8,604 nucleotides of DNA from Clostridia bacterium (GCA_017530275.1 JAFXMP010000101.1:1-8604), one strand, 5' to 3'. Shown: positions 1 to 8,248, counted from the stretch's first letter. Numbers and translations: made by a program. The notes: generated by a model from the sequence alone, not told the origin.

Positions 1-108
1 GTCGGGCAGCGCCCGGTCCACGATCACGCTCATGGCGTAGCTGATGAAGGACTGGCGCATTTCGTGTTCCAAATCCGTTGGAATCAAACGGTCTTTGATG
101 TCGCTCAT
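1..108 (-). CDS. gyrA: DNA gyrase subunit A, N-terminal fragment (cut by window edge)
   Basis: The first 36 codons of DNA gyrase A, the subunit that cuts and rejoins DNA during ATP-driven negative supercoiling. The visible residues read [20 protein letters not shown] and continue with an [15 protein letters not shown] stretch, which is the conserved GyrA N-terminus (a short arm, then the YAMSVIV-RALPD block). The catalytic tyrosine and the rest of the protein lie beyond position 1. The start is fixed by the match to the family and by an AAAGGA ribosome binding site about 10 bases upstream. It follows gyrB by 22 bases with no terminator between, so the two are very probably co-transcribed. ParC, the topoisomerase IV paralogue, has a related N-terminus, but the close gyrB partner and the sequence favour GyrA. 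Confidence 0.93.
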   Translation of the reverse strand, partial: MSDIKDRLIPTDLEHEMRQSFISYAMSVIVDRALPD

Positions 109-130
109 TTTGTCACAATCCTTTCAGCTG

Positions 131-2215
<2,085 letters not shown>

Positions 2216-2283
2216 GGGTTTCTACAATATAATTGCGAGAATTTCATGTATAATTTGGCATGGAGACGGAATCGCGATCGCGC

Positions 2284-2311
2284 AAAAGAAAACCGAGCGG
2301 AAAGCCCGGTT
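2284..2311 (-). terminator. Minus-strand intrinsic terminator upstream of gyrB
   Basis: Read on the minus strand, AACCGGGC pairs with GCTCGGTT around TTTCC and is followed by TTTTCTTTT. The single non-Watson-Crick pair is G-U on the minus RNA but A-C on the plus RNA, so the structure and T-tract both point to minus-strand transcription. It lies upstream of the gyrB promoter and downstream of no recognised gene, so it implies an unannotated transcript from the right. Confidence 0.65.
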
Positions 2312-2520
2312 AGGGAAATGGTGCAGAACATATCACGACCGGATTCAAGGATACACAGCCCGCGGCTGCGCCTGATGGCGGCCTTGACAGTCGGCCGGTC
2401 TGTGCTGTGTAGAAATCAAGGGGCTATCGCTCCATTTTTGTGCCAAGGCATCGCTCTTTACTCTTGCGGGTCTTTTGATCATCTTTGGGTCATATCTCTT
2501 GACGACACAGAGCCACTCTG
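2312..2520 (-). ncRNA. Candidate structured non-coding RNA (unidentified)
   Basis: This stretch, between the tRNA promoter region and the gyrB promoter, has no convincing protein gene but much complementarity. Pairs visible in plus coordinates are 2337-2342 with 2395-2400, 2353-2359 with 2404-2410 (7 perfect), 2379-2383 with 2393-2397, and 2354-2360 with 2364-2370. The last contains an A-C on the plus strand that becomes a G-U on the minus RNA. CAGAG-TGG-CTCTG forms a small hairpin at the far end (2508-2520). Several pairings compete, so no single fold is proved. It ends in the minus-strand terminator at 2284-2311, which supports a transcript of about 240 bases. No clear promoter was found on the minus strand. 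I could not match it to tmRNA, SRP RNA, RNase P, 6S or T-box by eye. A decayed gene or the tail of an insertion is the main alternative. Confidence 0.35.
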
Positions 2521-2569
2521 AAAAAATGGCTGAAAAAAAATGAAAAAAATGACTATAAAAAAATATTTT
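2521..2569 (+). promoter_or_regulatory. A-tract region upstream of tRNA promoter (UP-element-like)
   Basis: Four runs of six to eight A (2521-2526, 2533-2540, 2543-2549, 2557-2563), spaced very roughly by one helical turn, lie immediately upstream of the tRNA -35 box. Such phased A-tracts bend DNA and act as UP elements for stable-RNA promoters. The role is inferred from position and composition. Confidence 0.5.
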
Positions 2570-2576
2570 TTCCCCC

Positions 2577-2605
2577 TTTACAAGCCTTCAATCCTGTGCT
2601 ATAAT
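2577..2605 (+). promoter_or_regulatory. Predicted tRNA-Ala promoter
   Basis: TTTACA (2577-2582), a 17-base spacer and TATAAT (2600-2605), with TGC directly before the -10 (extended -10). Transcription would start near 2612, about 7 bases before the mature tRNA 5' end. This is the best promoter in the window. Confidence 0.8.
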
Positions 2606-2618
2606 ACGTCTCGTTTGG

Positions 2619-2691
2619 GGGGCATTAGCGCAGTTGGTAGCGCACAACACTGGCAGTGTTGGGGTCAGGAGTTCGAGTCTCCTATGCTCCA
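2619..2691 (+). tRNA. tRNA-Ala (anticodon GGC)
   Basis: A 73-base tRNA folds completely. The acceptor GGGGCAT pairs with ATGCTCC, and includes the G3-U70 wobble that marks alanine tRNAs. The D-arm is GCGC-AGTTGGTA-GCGC, the anticodon arm CAACA-CTGGCAG-TGTTG with GGC at 2652-2654, the variable loop has 5 bases, and the T-arm is AGGAG-TTCGAGT-CTCCT. The discriminator base is A. The 3' CCA is not encoded (TTA follows), so it must be added after transcription. It decodes GCC/GCU. It is a single-gene unit with its own promoter and terminator. Confidence 0.96.
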
Positions 2692-2693
2692 TT

Positions 2694-2739
2694 AAAGCCT
2701 GGAATCGTTGTAAATCAACGGTTCCAGGCTTTTTCTTTT
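2694..2739 (+). terminator. Rho-independent terminator of tRNA-Ala
   Basis: A 15-bp stem (2696-2710 with 2716-2730), one T-G wobble at 2705/2721, loop TAAAT, then TTTTCTTTT. It is extended by A-T pairs at its base. The wobble is U-G on the plus RNA but A-C on the minus RNA, so it is oriented for the tRNA. It could weakly stop leftward transcripts from the cyclase genes, for which no other terminator is visible in 2740-2885. Confidence 0.88.
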
Positions 2740-2885
2740 GCCTTTTGGGAAAGGGATTTTGGGGAGGAATGACCTACAAAATAACCCAATCAGCATTTAG
2801 AGACCAAAAATCCGGAATTATTCTTCCTCTATACACTTTTTATACAAATGCCGGAAACGCCATATTTTTCAACGGGTAGTATTAA

Positions 2886-4523
2886 CTAAGCCTCGAATTC
2901 CGTTCCCTCTATCTGCCGGCGTTTCATGCTCCGCTTGTTTTCATACATAGATCTGTCTGCATGGCGTACCACATCGTCAATCAATTTGTCCTCCTGCGGA
3001 TCGTAGTCTGCCAAGCCGCGGGAAACGTCCACCTTTTTCCATGGGTCCGTTTCCGCTTCACGCTTTTCGGAACACTTTGCATCAAAAAGACGCACAAGCT
3101 CCTCCCGGTTTTCATAGTCGCCGTTCTGAAGCACAGCGACAAATTCATCTCCGCCGATGCGGAATACAGGGCTGTGTTCAAATACATCACATATGATCCG
3201 GGCGGCCTCTTTCAGATAAATATCTCCCTTGTCATGCCCATATTCGTCATTGATCTGCTTGAGGCAGTTGCAATCAAACATGCATACAGCGAATGCCAGG
3301 GGACCTTCAGGCTGGTCGACCCGCGTCTGCATATCTCTGACCATAATATCGAACGCGCCTCTGTTGCGCAGGGAGGTCAGCGCATCGGCATAGGCGAGAT
3401 CGTTGAGGCGCGAAATGTATTCTTTCAGGTTCTCCGTCACGCGGCGAAAGGTGTTTGTAAGAGCGCCGATCTCGTCCTTTCCAGCATAGTCAAGCGTGCA
3501 GTCGTAGTTGCCTTCATCGATCTGCTCCGCAGCCTCCGTGAGCTTTTGGAGGGGCTTTGTGATCCGTTCGGAAAACCTCCTGATGAGGAGGATGAACACA
3601 AGCAGCAGGGCGAGAAACGCGATAACGATCACGGCGATCCACTTGTGCCAGCTGGCATTGATCTCCGACAGCGGAGCGGAAACCGTCAGCAGGTCCCCAT
3701 TGATCAGAGGCAGCCGGAAAGCCAGTTTTTCCGTGCCTCTATAACTGTATCGGACGATGGAATCTGAACTGACGATTCCATCCGGGGCTATTTCCTTGGC
3801 TTCTATTTCCGGGATACTCATATGCGGATGATAAACGATCATGCCATCCGCATCCGTAATGAAGGCATATCCGTTTTCATATAAGGTGATGTTATTGACC
3901 TGAGCCGTCATGGCGGAATAATCCAGCTCGATCCCGATCACGCCCACAAACTGTTCGCCGAAATAAACCGGAACATTATAAGAAATCACGCGCACATCCA
4001 GATTATCCGTGATATACGGCTTGAGCCATACGGGTTCTCCAGTCGCCTTGGGTACCGTGAACCAGACGAGCTGCGAGGTGTCCTCCGTATTGTATTGGGT
4101 AATATCCGTCACCTTATGCTGCGTAAAGCCTTGCCCGTCGAGATTGACGAACCAAAAGCCTTCGGCGGAGGATGAAACGGCAGGGTCGATACGATAATAG
4201 TAAGTCACAATGCCGTTTGTCTTCACCAGGATTCTTTTGAAAACGTCGCTGACGCGGTCGAGGTGCTTCTGAAGTTCTTCATCGCTGACTCCGTCCAGAT
4301 CGGATTCCACATAGGAAGAGACGATCAGAACATTCTGCTCCAGATTCTCGAATAAATCATCCAGGTTTTTTTCACCGGCTTCACACAGCAGCCGAAGCAT
4401 CTGCTCCGCATCGCTCATTCCCAACCGCCGAATCGCAACAACGCCGAAAGCGGCGGCAATGATCATGGTGATGATGATTGCGCCGATGGTCATCGCTGTG
4501 ATTTTTGTCCTTAACGATTGCAA
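2886..4523 (-). CDS. Membrane diguanylate cyclase, dCache-HAMP-GGDEF
   Basis: A 545-residue inner-membrane sensor that probably makes c-di-GMP from two GTP in response to an extracellular signal. Layout: short N-terminus, TM1 about 10-31, a large extracellular region about 35-290 of the double-Cache type (the second half carries ITLYENGYAFITDADGMIVYHP, 212-233), TM2 about 295-314, HAMP about 316-368, and GGDEF about 375-535. The catalytic signature RIGGDEF is intact (GGDEF 457-461), as are NDEYGH (425-430) and the C-terminal HADRSMYENK. The residues before GGDEF (EHSPVFRI) do not form the RxxD inhibitory site. The start codon is TTG, supported by AGAAGG 8 bases upstream; the next ATG would cut into TM1. 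It follows the receiver-GGDEF gene by 50 bases, so the two likely form one operon. The ligand is unknown; amino acids or other small molecules are typical for the sensor family. Confidence 0.88.
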   Translation of the reverse strand: MQSLRTKITAMTIGAIIITMIIAAAFGVVAIRRLGMSDAEQMLRLLCEAGEKNLDDLFENLEQNVLIVSSYVESDLDGVSDEELQKHLDRVSDVFKRILVKTNGIVTYYYRIDPAVSSSAEGFWFVNLDGQGFTQHKVTDITQYNTEDTSQLVWFTVPKATGEPVWLKPYITDNLDVRVISYNVPVYFGEQFVGVIGIELDYSAMTAQVNNITLYENGYAFITDADGMIVYHPHMSIPEIEAKEIAPDGIVSSDSIVRYSYRGTEKLAFRLPLINGDLLTVSAPLSEINASWHKWIAVIVIAFLALLLVFILLIRRFSERITKPLQKLTEAAEQIDEGNYDCTLDYAGKDEIGALTNTFRRVTENLKEYISRLNDLAYADALTSLRNRGAFDIMVRDMQTRVDQPEGPLAFAVCMFDCNCLKQINDEYGHDKGDIYLKEAARIICDVFEHSPVFRIGGDEFVAVLQNGDYENREELVRLFDAKCSEKREAETDPWKKVDVSRGLADYDPQEDKLIDDVVRHADRSMYENKRSMKRRQIEGTEFEA

Positions 4524-4573
4524 GATACGATCCTTCTTTCAATTGTCTTTGCGGAAACGCTGGTCTCGGAAGA

Positions 4574-5959
4574 TTATGAATCGTGCGTTTGCGTATCATG
4601 CTGAGAGTCGGATGATTCATGACCTGCCAAATGAACCGGACCCGCTTCCCAGCTTATCGTCGCCTTGTTATGGTATTGCGAAAGGTTCCAATTGTTTATC
4701 AGCCGATCGATGACGACATGAACTCCCATTTCGTGTGTTTCCGGCAGCAAAAGGAAGATTTGGGTGTTGCTGACCTCGACCATGACGTCACTGTTCCTCA
4801 GCGATTTTTGTATCAACCGCCTGAATTCCGTTGTGATCATGATGTGCTGTTCGCTGTCGATCATACGCTCGCAAGGCGTTACGGTGAACAAAACCCGATA
4901 GGCAGCGCCTTTGTATCGCTCCAAATAGCGCATCATATACCGGTAGATGTTGATGAAGGCTTCTCTGCCCATCCACATGGCGTCTGGGGATATGCATCTT
5001 TCTTCAAGAATCTTGGTGACGGTTTTAAGATTCAGCTTATCGGAAGGATCAAGCGTATCGACCTGCGGGCTGCCGCTCAGGGCGCATCTGCCTTTTCCGG
5101 TCTGTTTCACGATGCCCAGCGCCTGATCCGCCAGATGAAACAGCTCTCGGTATGACCGCCCGTGAACGGGTACCGCGGCAGCGCCGATGGAGACGCCGGT
5201 GGGAAATTTAAGGCTGTCCTCAAAAAGCTGCTTCATCATTTTGAGGTAATCCCGATTGATTCGCTCGGTAAAATGCCGCAGTTCGTTCTCTGTTCGCATG
5301 TTTTTCGCGAACAATAAAAATTCGTCTCCGCCGATTCGGCCGCATATGTCCTCGCTGCGCATATTGTTTTTCAACAGGTCTGAGAACATGACGATGACCC
5401 GATCGCCTATGTCGTGTCCGTATATATCGTTGAAGAGCTTGAAAGAATCAAGATCCAAAACGCACAGAAATCCCGTCTCCACCTGACAAATGGCTTCCAT
5501 GCGATCTTCGATGGTATCCTTGTTCAGAAGCCCTGTCATCCGGTCGATCATGGCGTTTTTTTCTAGCTGCGCCAGTTTTTTCTGCGTTTGGAGGGCGTTT
5601 TGAACCCTGTTTGTCAATATGTCGGGATTGATGGGCTTGTGGATATAATCGATCGCCCCCAGCCGCAATCCGTTGGTTTCGGACGCCTGCGCCTCATCGG
5701 TCGACAGGAAAATGACAGGGATATTAGCGCTGCTGTCTTTCAGATTGCGTACAGCTTTCAGGGTTTCAAAGCCATCCATATCCCGCATGAAAATATTGAT
5801 CAACAGCAGATCAGGAACAGAGGCGCTCTGCTGGAGATAATCAAGCAATTCCCGACCCGTTTTCAGCACGGTGGTATTGATGCCAATGTTCTTAAGCGCA
5901 CTTTCGGCCATTTGCAAATCTGCCACATTGTCATCGACAATGATAATCCAGTCTGCCAT
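4574..5959 (-). CDS. Receiver-GGDEF diguanylate cyclase with altered receiver and degenerate third domain
   Basis: A soluble 461-residue protein in three parts. The receiver (about 4-122) keeps the acidic pair Asp9-Asp10, Thr87 and Lys108, but the phospho-acceptor position is Asn55 (LLLINIFMRDMDG, where the family has Asp), so ordinary phosphorylation is not expected. The GGDEF domain (about 135-292) looks active: DLDSFK (169-174), NDIYGH (177-182), GGDEF at 210-214, and a canonical inhibitory site RSED (201-204) exactly five residues before it. The region about 325-430 resembles a degenerate GGDEF fold (LRNSD near 387-391, then IFLLLPET 401-408) without the catalytic motif. ATG at 5959 is preferred because AGGAGG lies 6 bases before it; the ATG at 5965 would abut that motif and an upstream one at 5980 lacks a site. 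First gene of the leftward operon, divergent from the HTH-receiver gene. Confidence 0.88.
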   Translation of the reverse strand: MADWIIIVDDNVADLQMAESALKNIGINTTVLKTGRELLDYLQQSASVPDLLLINIFMRDMDGFETLKAVRNLKDSSANIPVIFLSTDEAQASETNGLRLGAIDYIHKPINPDILTNRVQNALQTQKKLAQLEKNAMIDRMTGLLNKDTIEDRMEAICQVETGFLCVLDLDSFKLFNDIYGHDIGDRVIVMFSDLLKNNMRSEDICGRIGGDEFLLFAKNMRTENELRHFTERINRDYLKMMKQLFEDSLKFPTGVSIGAAAVPVHGRSYRELFHLADQALGIVKQTGKGRCALSGSPQVDTLDPSDKLNLKTVTKILEERCISPDAMWMGREAFINIYRYMMRYLERYKGAAYRVLFTVTPCERMIDSEQHIMITTEFRRLIQKSLRNSDVMVEVSNTQIFLLLPETHEMGVHVVIDRLINNWNLSQYHNKATISWEAGPVHLAGHESSDSQHDTQTHDS

Positions 5960-6064
5960 AGTCATCCTCCTCTCGTACAAGATTGCTTTCTCCGCTCACT
6001 TTGTACAAGGAATGGCAGCAGTCTCCGGCTTATAAAACCGCTTGGGACATACTGCTCCTTTTGC

Positions 6065-6094
6065 ATTATAGTGAAAACCTGACAAAGACATCAA
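6065..6094 (-). promoter_or_regulatory. Predicted promoter of the leftward cyclase operon
   Basis: On the minus strand TTGATG (6089-6094), an 18-base spacer and TATAAT (6065-6070). Transcription would start near 6058, leaving a leader of about 100 bases before the ATG at 5959. The leader contains AGCAGT/ACTGCT (6018-6023 and 6050-6055) and an inner pairing around TTATAAAACC. I saw no c-di-GMP riboswitch consensus in it. Confidence 0.6.
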
Positions 6095-6100
6095 GGGGAC

Positions 6101-6115
6101 GTGGCGGAATGCCAC
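6101..6115. repeat. Palindromic repeat in the divergent promoter region
   Basis: GTGGC-GGAAT-GCCAC is a perfect 5-base inverted repeat with a 5-base centre. It sits between the leftward -35 box (6089-6094) and the rightward -35 box (6137-6142), where an operator for the adjacent Xre-type regulator could control both operons. The role is inferred from position only. Confidence 0.4.
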
Positions 6116-6136
6116 ATAAAAAAACGACCATAGTTC

Positions 6137-6165
6137 TTGCGATTTTACCTGATAATGGGTATGAT
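6137..6165 (+). promoter_or_regulatory. Predicted promoter of the HTH-receiver/kinase operon
   Basis: TTGCGA (6137-6142), a 17-base spacer and TATGAT (6160-6165). Transcription would start near 6172, giving a leader of about 27 bases before the ATG at 6199, enough for its GGGGAG ribosome binding site. This placement also argues against the longer ORF reading that starts upstream. Confidence 0.6.
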
Positions 6166-6198
6166 GTTTACAAAATATATCATGGGGAGTATTGGTTC

Positions 6199-6795
6199 AT
6201 GATTCTACCTTTTTCAGAAGCGCTGCGTCGATTGAGGATAGAGAAGGGCTATTCACAACAGCGGCTTGCCGACGCGCTGCACGTCGATCGATCCACCGTT
6301 ACGAAATGGGAGACGGGCGACCGCGTACCCGACGCAGTGATGATCTCTCTGCTCTCCGATTGTCTGGGCGTGAATGTCGCCGAGCTCCTGCGAGCTTCGG
6401 AGAAGTCTGCCGCCCGGCCTGTCGTCATGATCGTAGACGACGAGAACATCATTTTGCGGGGCAGCGTCCCCATCCTGGAGAAAGCCATTCCTGACGCGGA
6501 AATCGCCGCTTTTACGATACCGGCCGAAGCCGTGGCGTACGCGAAGGCCAACCCCGTTTCGCTCGCGTTCCTGGATATCAAGATGGGGCGGGTCAGCGGT
6601 TTGAACGTCTGCCGGGAGCTTTTGGCAGTCAATCCCCGTACCAACGTCGTTTATCTCACGGCATACCGGGAGTATTCCTTTGACGCCTGGGCTACCGGCG
6701 CGTGCGGCTATCTGCTCAAGCCCATCACTGTGGATGCGGTGCGGAGAGTCCTGGCAGAGCTGCGATATCCGATGAGAAGGAGTGGCGGCGTATGA
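6199..6795 (+). CDS. Response regulator with N-terminal Xre-type HTH and C-terminal receiver
   Basis: A 198-residue cytoplasmic regulator, probably DNA-binding. Residues about 5-65 are a Cro/CI (Xre) helix-turn-helix: EALRRLRIEKGYSQQRLADA, then VDRSTVTKWETGDRVP and LGVNVAELL. Residues about 75-190 are a receiver with the acidic pair Asp80-Asp81, phospho-acceptor Asp126 (LAFLDIKMGRVSG, with Gly where Pro is usual), Thr154 (YLTAY) and Lys174 (LLKP). This is the reverse of the usual receiver-first order of LytR- or AraC-type partners of LytS kinases. The ATG at 6199 is chosen for GGGGAG 9 bases upstream and because the HTH starts there; an upstream extension to 5983 would run through both predicted promoters. 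Its stop overlaps the kinase start by ATGA (6792-6795), so translation is coupled and the kinase is the likely phosphate donor. Target genes are unknown. Confidence 0.9.
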   Translation: MILPFSEALRRLRIEKGYSQQRLADALHVDRSTVTKWETGDRVPDAVMISLLSDCLGVNVAELLRASEKSAARPVVMIVDDENIILRGSVPILEKAIPDAEIAAFTIPAEAVAYAKANPVSLAFLDIKMGRVSGLNVCRELLAVNPRTNVVYLTAYREYSFDAWATGACGYLLKPITVDAVRRVLAELRYPMRRSGGV

Positions 6796-8057
6796 TGATG
6801 AGCGGTATAAGCCTTGCCAATTTTATCATCGTGATCAGCGCGTTTATCATCTCCGTGCTGGGCTTGATTTCAGTGATTTTTCTTCGCAAGACATTTCGGG
6901 AGGGCCGCGTCTCCTTTCTGGCCTTTTTCCTTCTGTTGGTAGGATATACATCTTCGGCTGTGATCAACGAGTTTGCCGATACGGCGGTCATTTCACAGAT
7001 CTCACTGTTTTCAAATTCCCTGTTCTCGTCCCTGCTGATCCCGGCCATCACAATATATCTGCTTCGCTGCGCCGGGAAGGACTGGCGGCACAGCCCGCTG
7101 TTCGCGGCGGTTGCCAGCCTGTGGGCAGTGTACTTTGCGCTGCTGGCCGTCACGCAGTTTACCACCTGGATATACTATTTCACTCCGGACAACGTCTATC
7201 ACCGCGGAGCGTGGTATCCGCTGCTCCTGATCCCGCCCGCTCTGCTGATGGTGGTGAATCTGATTGGCCTGTGGCGCTTCCGAGCCGCGCTTACACACCG
7301 GCAGCGGGTCGCTTTTCTCATTTACTTTGTGGTGCCGCTGGTCTGTATGCTGATACAGATGTTTTTCTTCGGCCTGCTGCTGATCGTATTCGGCACAGCG
7401 TTGGCTGTGCTCTTCATGTTCGTCTTTTTCCTGTACGATCAGGTGGAGCGTTCGATTCGGCAGGCTGAGGAAAACGCCAGGCAGCGCGCCAGCATCAATG
7501 TGCTCCAGATGCGCCCGCATTTTATCTGCAACACCATGATGAGCATCTACTACCTGATCGCGCTGGACGCCGAAAAGGCGCGGCAGGTCACCCTGGATTT
7601 CACCACGTATCTTCGGGACAACTTTACCGCAATCGCCAAGGAGGACACGATCCCCTTCGCGGAGGAGCTGGAACACACGCGGGCATATCTCGCGGTGGAA
7701 AAGGTACGGCACGAGGATAAGCTGTATATAGAATTGGATACGCCCTGGACATCGTTCCGCGTTCCCCCGCTGACCCTGCAGCCTATTGTGGAAAACGCCA
7801 TCGTGCATGGCGTCAGCCCCGACCTGGAACCGCTTTATCTCTCCGTATTGACCCGGAAGACAAAAACCCACAGCGAAATCATCGTAGAGGATACCGGTCC
7901 CGGCTTTGCGCCAGTTGATGACCACGAGCCGCATATTGCGCTGGCGAATATCCGGGAGCGCCTGGAAATGATGTGCGGCGGCACCCTGGAAATCACATCG
8001 CGTGAAATGGGCGGGACCAGAGTCACGATTCGGGTGCCGCTCAAGAATGCGAAATAA
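6792..8057 (+). CDS. LytS-type sensor histidine kinase with 7 transmembrane segments
   Basis: A 421-residue membrane kinase. The N-terminal third has about seven hydrophobic segments (roughly 9-32, 40-58, 75-93, 101-122, 142-161, 172-193 and 195-216), a 7TM-type sensor with little extracellular domain between them, suggesting a membrane-embedded or small hydrophobic signal. After a linker (217-233) comes the dimerisation/phosphorylation motif NVLQMRPHFICNT with His243. The GHKL ATPase follows with VENAIVHG (333-340, Asn335), DTGPGF (367-372) and MGGTRV (406-411). This is the His_kinase/HATPase architecture of LytS/YesM proteins. ATG at 6792 has AAGGAG 9 bases upstream; ATGs at 6795 and 6798 are possible. 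It overlaps the HTH-receiver gene, its presumed phosphorylation target. No clear terminator follows within 90 bases. Confidence 0.9.
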   Translation: MMMSGISLANFIIVISAFIISVLGLISVIFLRKTFREGRVSFLAFFLLLVGYTSSAVINEFADTAVISQISLFSNSLFSSLLIPAITIYLLRCAGKDWRHSPLFAAVASLWAVYFALLAVTQFTTWIYYFTPDNVYHRGAWYPLLLIPPALLMVVNLIGLWRFRAALTHRQRVAFLIYFVVPLVCMLIQMFFFGLLLIVFGTALAVLFMFVFFLYDQVERSIRQAEENARQRASINVLQMRPHFICNTMMSIYYLIALDAEKARQVTLDFTTYLRDNFTAIAKEDTIPFAEELEHTRAYLAVEKVRHEDKLYIELDTPWTSFRVPPLTLQPIVENAIVHGVSPDLEPLYLSVLTRKTKTHSEIIVEDTGPGFAPVDDHEPHIALANIRERLEMMCGGTLEITSREMGGTRVTIRVPLKNAK

Positions 8058-8150
8058 CCTCTCGAACCAACAGAGCTGTAGATACCTCCTGCATTCAGTT
8101 CATTTTTGGCAGCACCTTCATGACCCCGTGGTTTTCTCCATCTGATATAC

Positions 8151-8186
8151 AAAAAAATAGTGTTCAGACACGGAATCTGAACACTA
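8151..8186 (-). terminator. Minus-strand intrinsic terminator
   Basis: A perfect 11-bp stem (TAGTGTTCAGA, 8158-8168, with TCTGAACACTA, 8176-8186) with a 7-base loop. On the minus strand it is followed by seven T (A at 8151-8157 on the plus strand). It is a good minus-strand terminator; on the plus strand there is no U-tract, so at most a weak stop for the kinase operon. Confidence 0.72.
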
Positions 8187-8227
8187 ATCCTTCTGGATTT
8201 TCAGTTTCAATTTCCAGAAAATGTTTT
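8151..8227 (-). ncRNA. Candidate small RNA with two hairpins
   Basis: On the minus strand a TGG-TATAAT extended -10 (8234-8242; -35 region poor) lies just upstream of TTCTGGA (8211-8217 reading leftward) pairing perfectly with TCCAGAA (8191-8197), followed by the terminator hairpin at 8158-8186. Promoter, hairpin, hairpin and U7 end in about 77 bases fit a small trans-acting RNA, with no ORF of note inside. The promoter is weak evidence, and a coincidence of a degraded mobile-element end is possible. Confidence 0.35.
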
Positions 8228-8248
8228 GTCGCAATTATACCATCAGGG

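Noticed and set aside
2350..2484. A 45-codon minus-strand frame (starting MIKRPARVKSDALAQ) inside the structured block
   Set aside because: It has no convincing ribosome binding site, resembles no known protein and overlaps the RNA-like secondary structure; more likely chance.
2619..2740. tRNA-Ala as the attachment site of an island ending at the integrase remnant
   Set aside because: No repeat of the tRNA 3' end is visible on the right; only a 7-base AAAGCCT match near 8579-8585 was found, which is too short to count.
2740..2885. Possible small gene between the tRNA terminator and the dCache cyclase
   Set aside because: No frame with a ribosome binding site was found; the stretch is AT-rich and simply separates convergent transcription units.
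4381..4620. Minus-strand 79-codon frame rich in His and Arg between the two cyclase genes
   Set aside because: It overlaps the ends of both real genes in another frame and is low complexity; no evidence that it is used.
5960..6060. c-di-GMP riboswitch in the leader of the leftward cyclase operon
   Set aside because: The leader has a hairpin but none of the conserved GEMM core bases that I would expect; a covariance search would settle it.
5983..6198. Longer upstream reading of the HTH-receiver gene (adding 72 residues)
   Set aside because: The added part runs through both predicted promoters, does not resemble a domain, and the ATG at 6199 has a good ribosome binding site exactly before the HTH.
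8058..8150. Rho-independent terminator behind the kinase gene
   Set aside because: No hairpin with a plus-strand T-tract is present; the hairpin at 8158-8186 is oriented for the minus strand.
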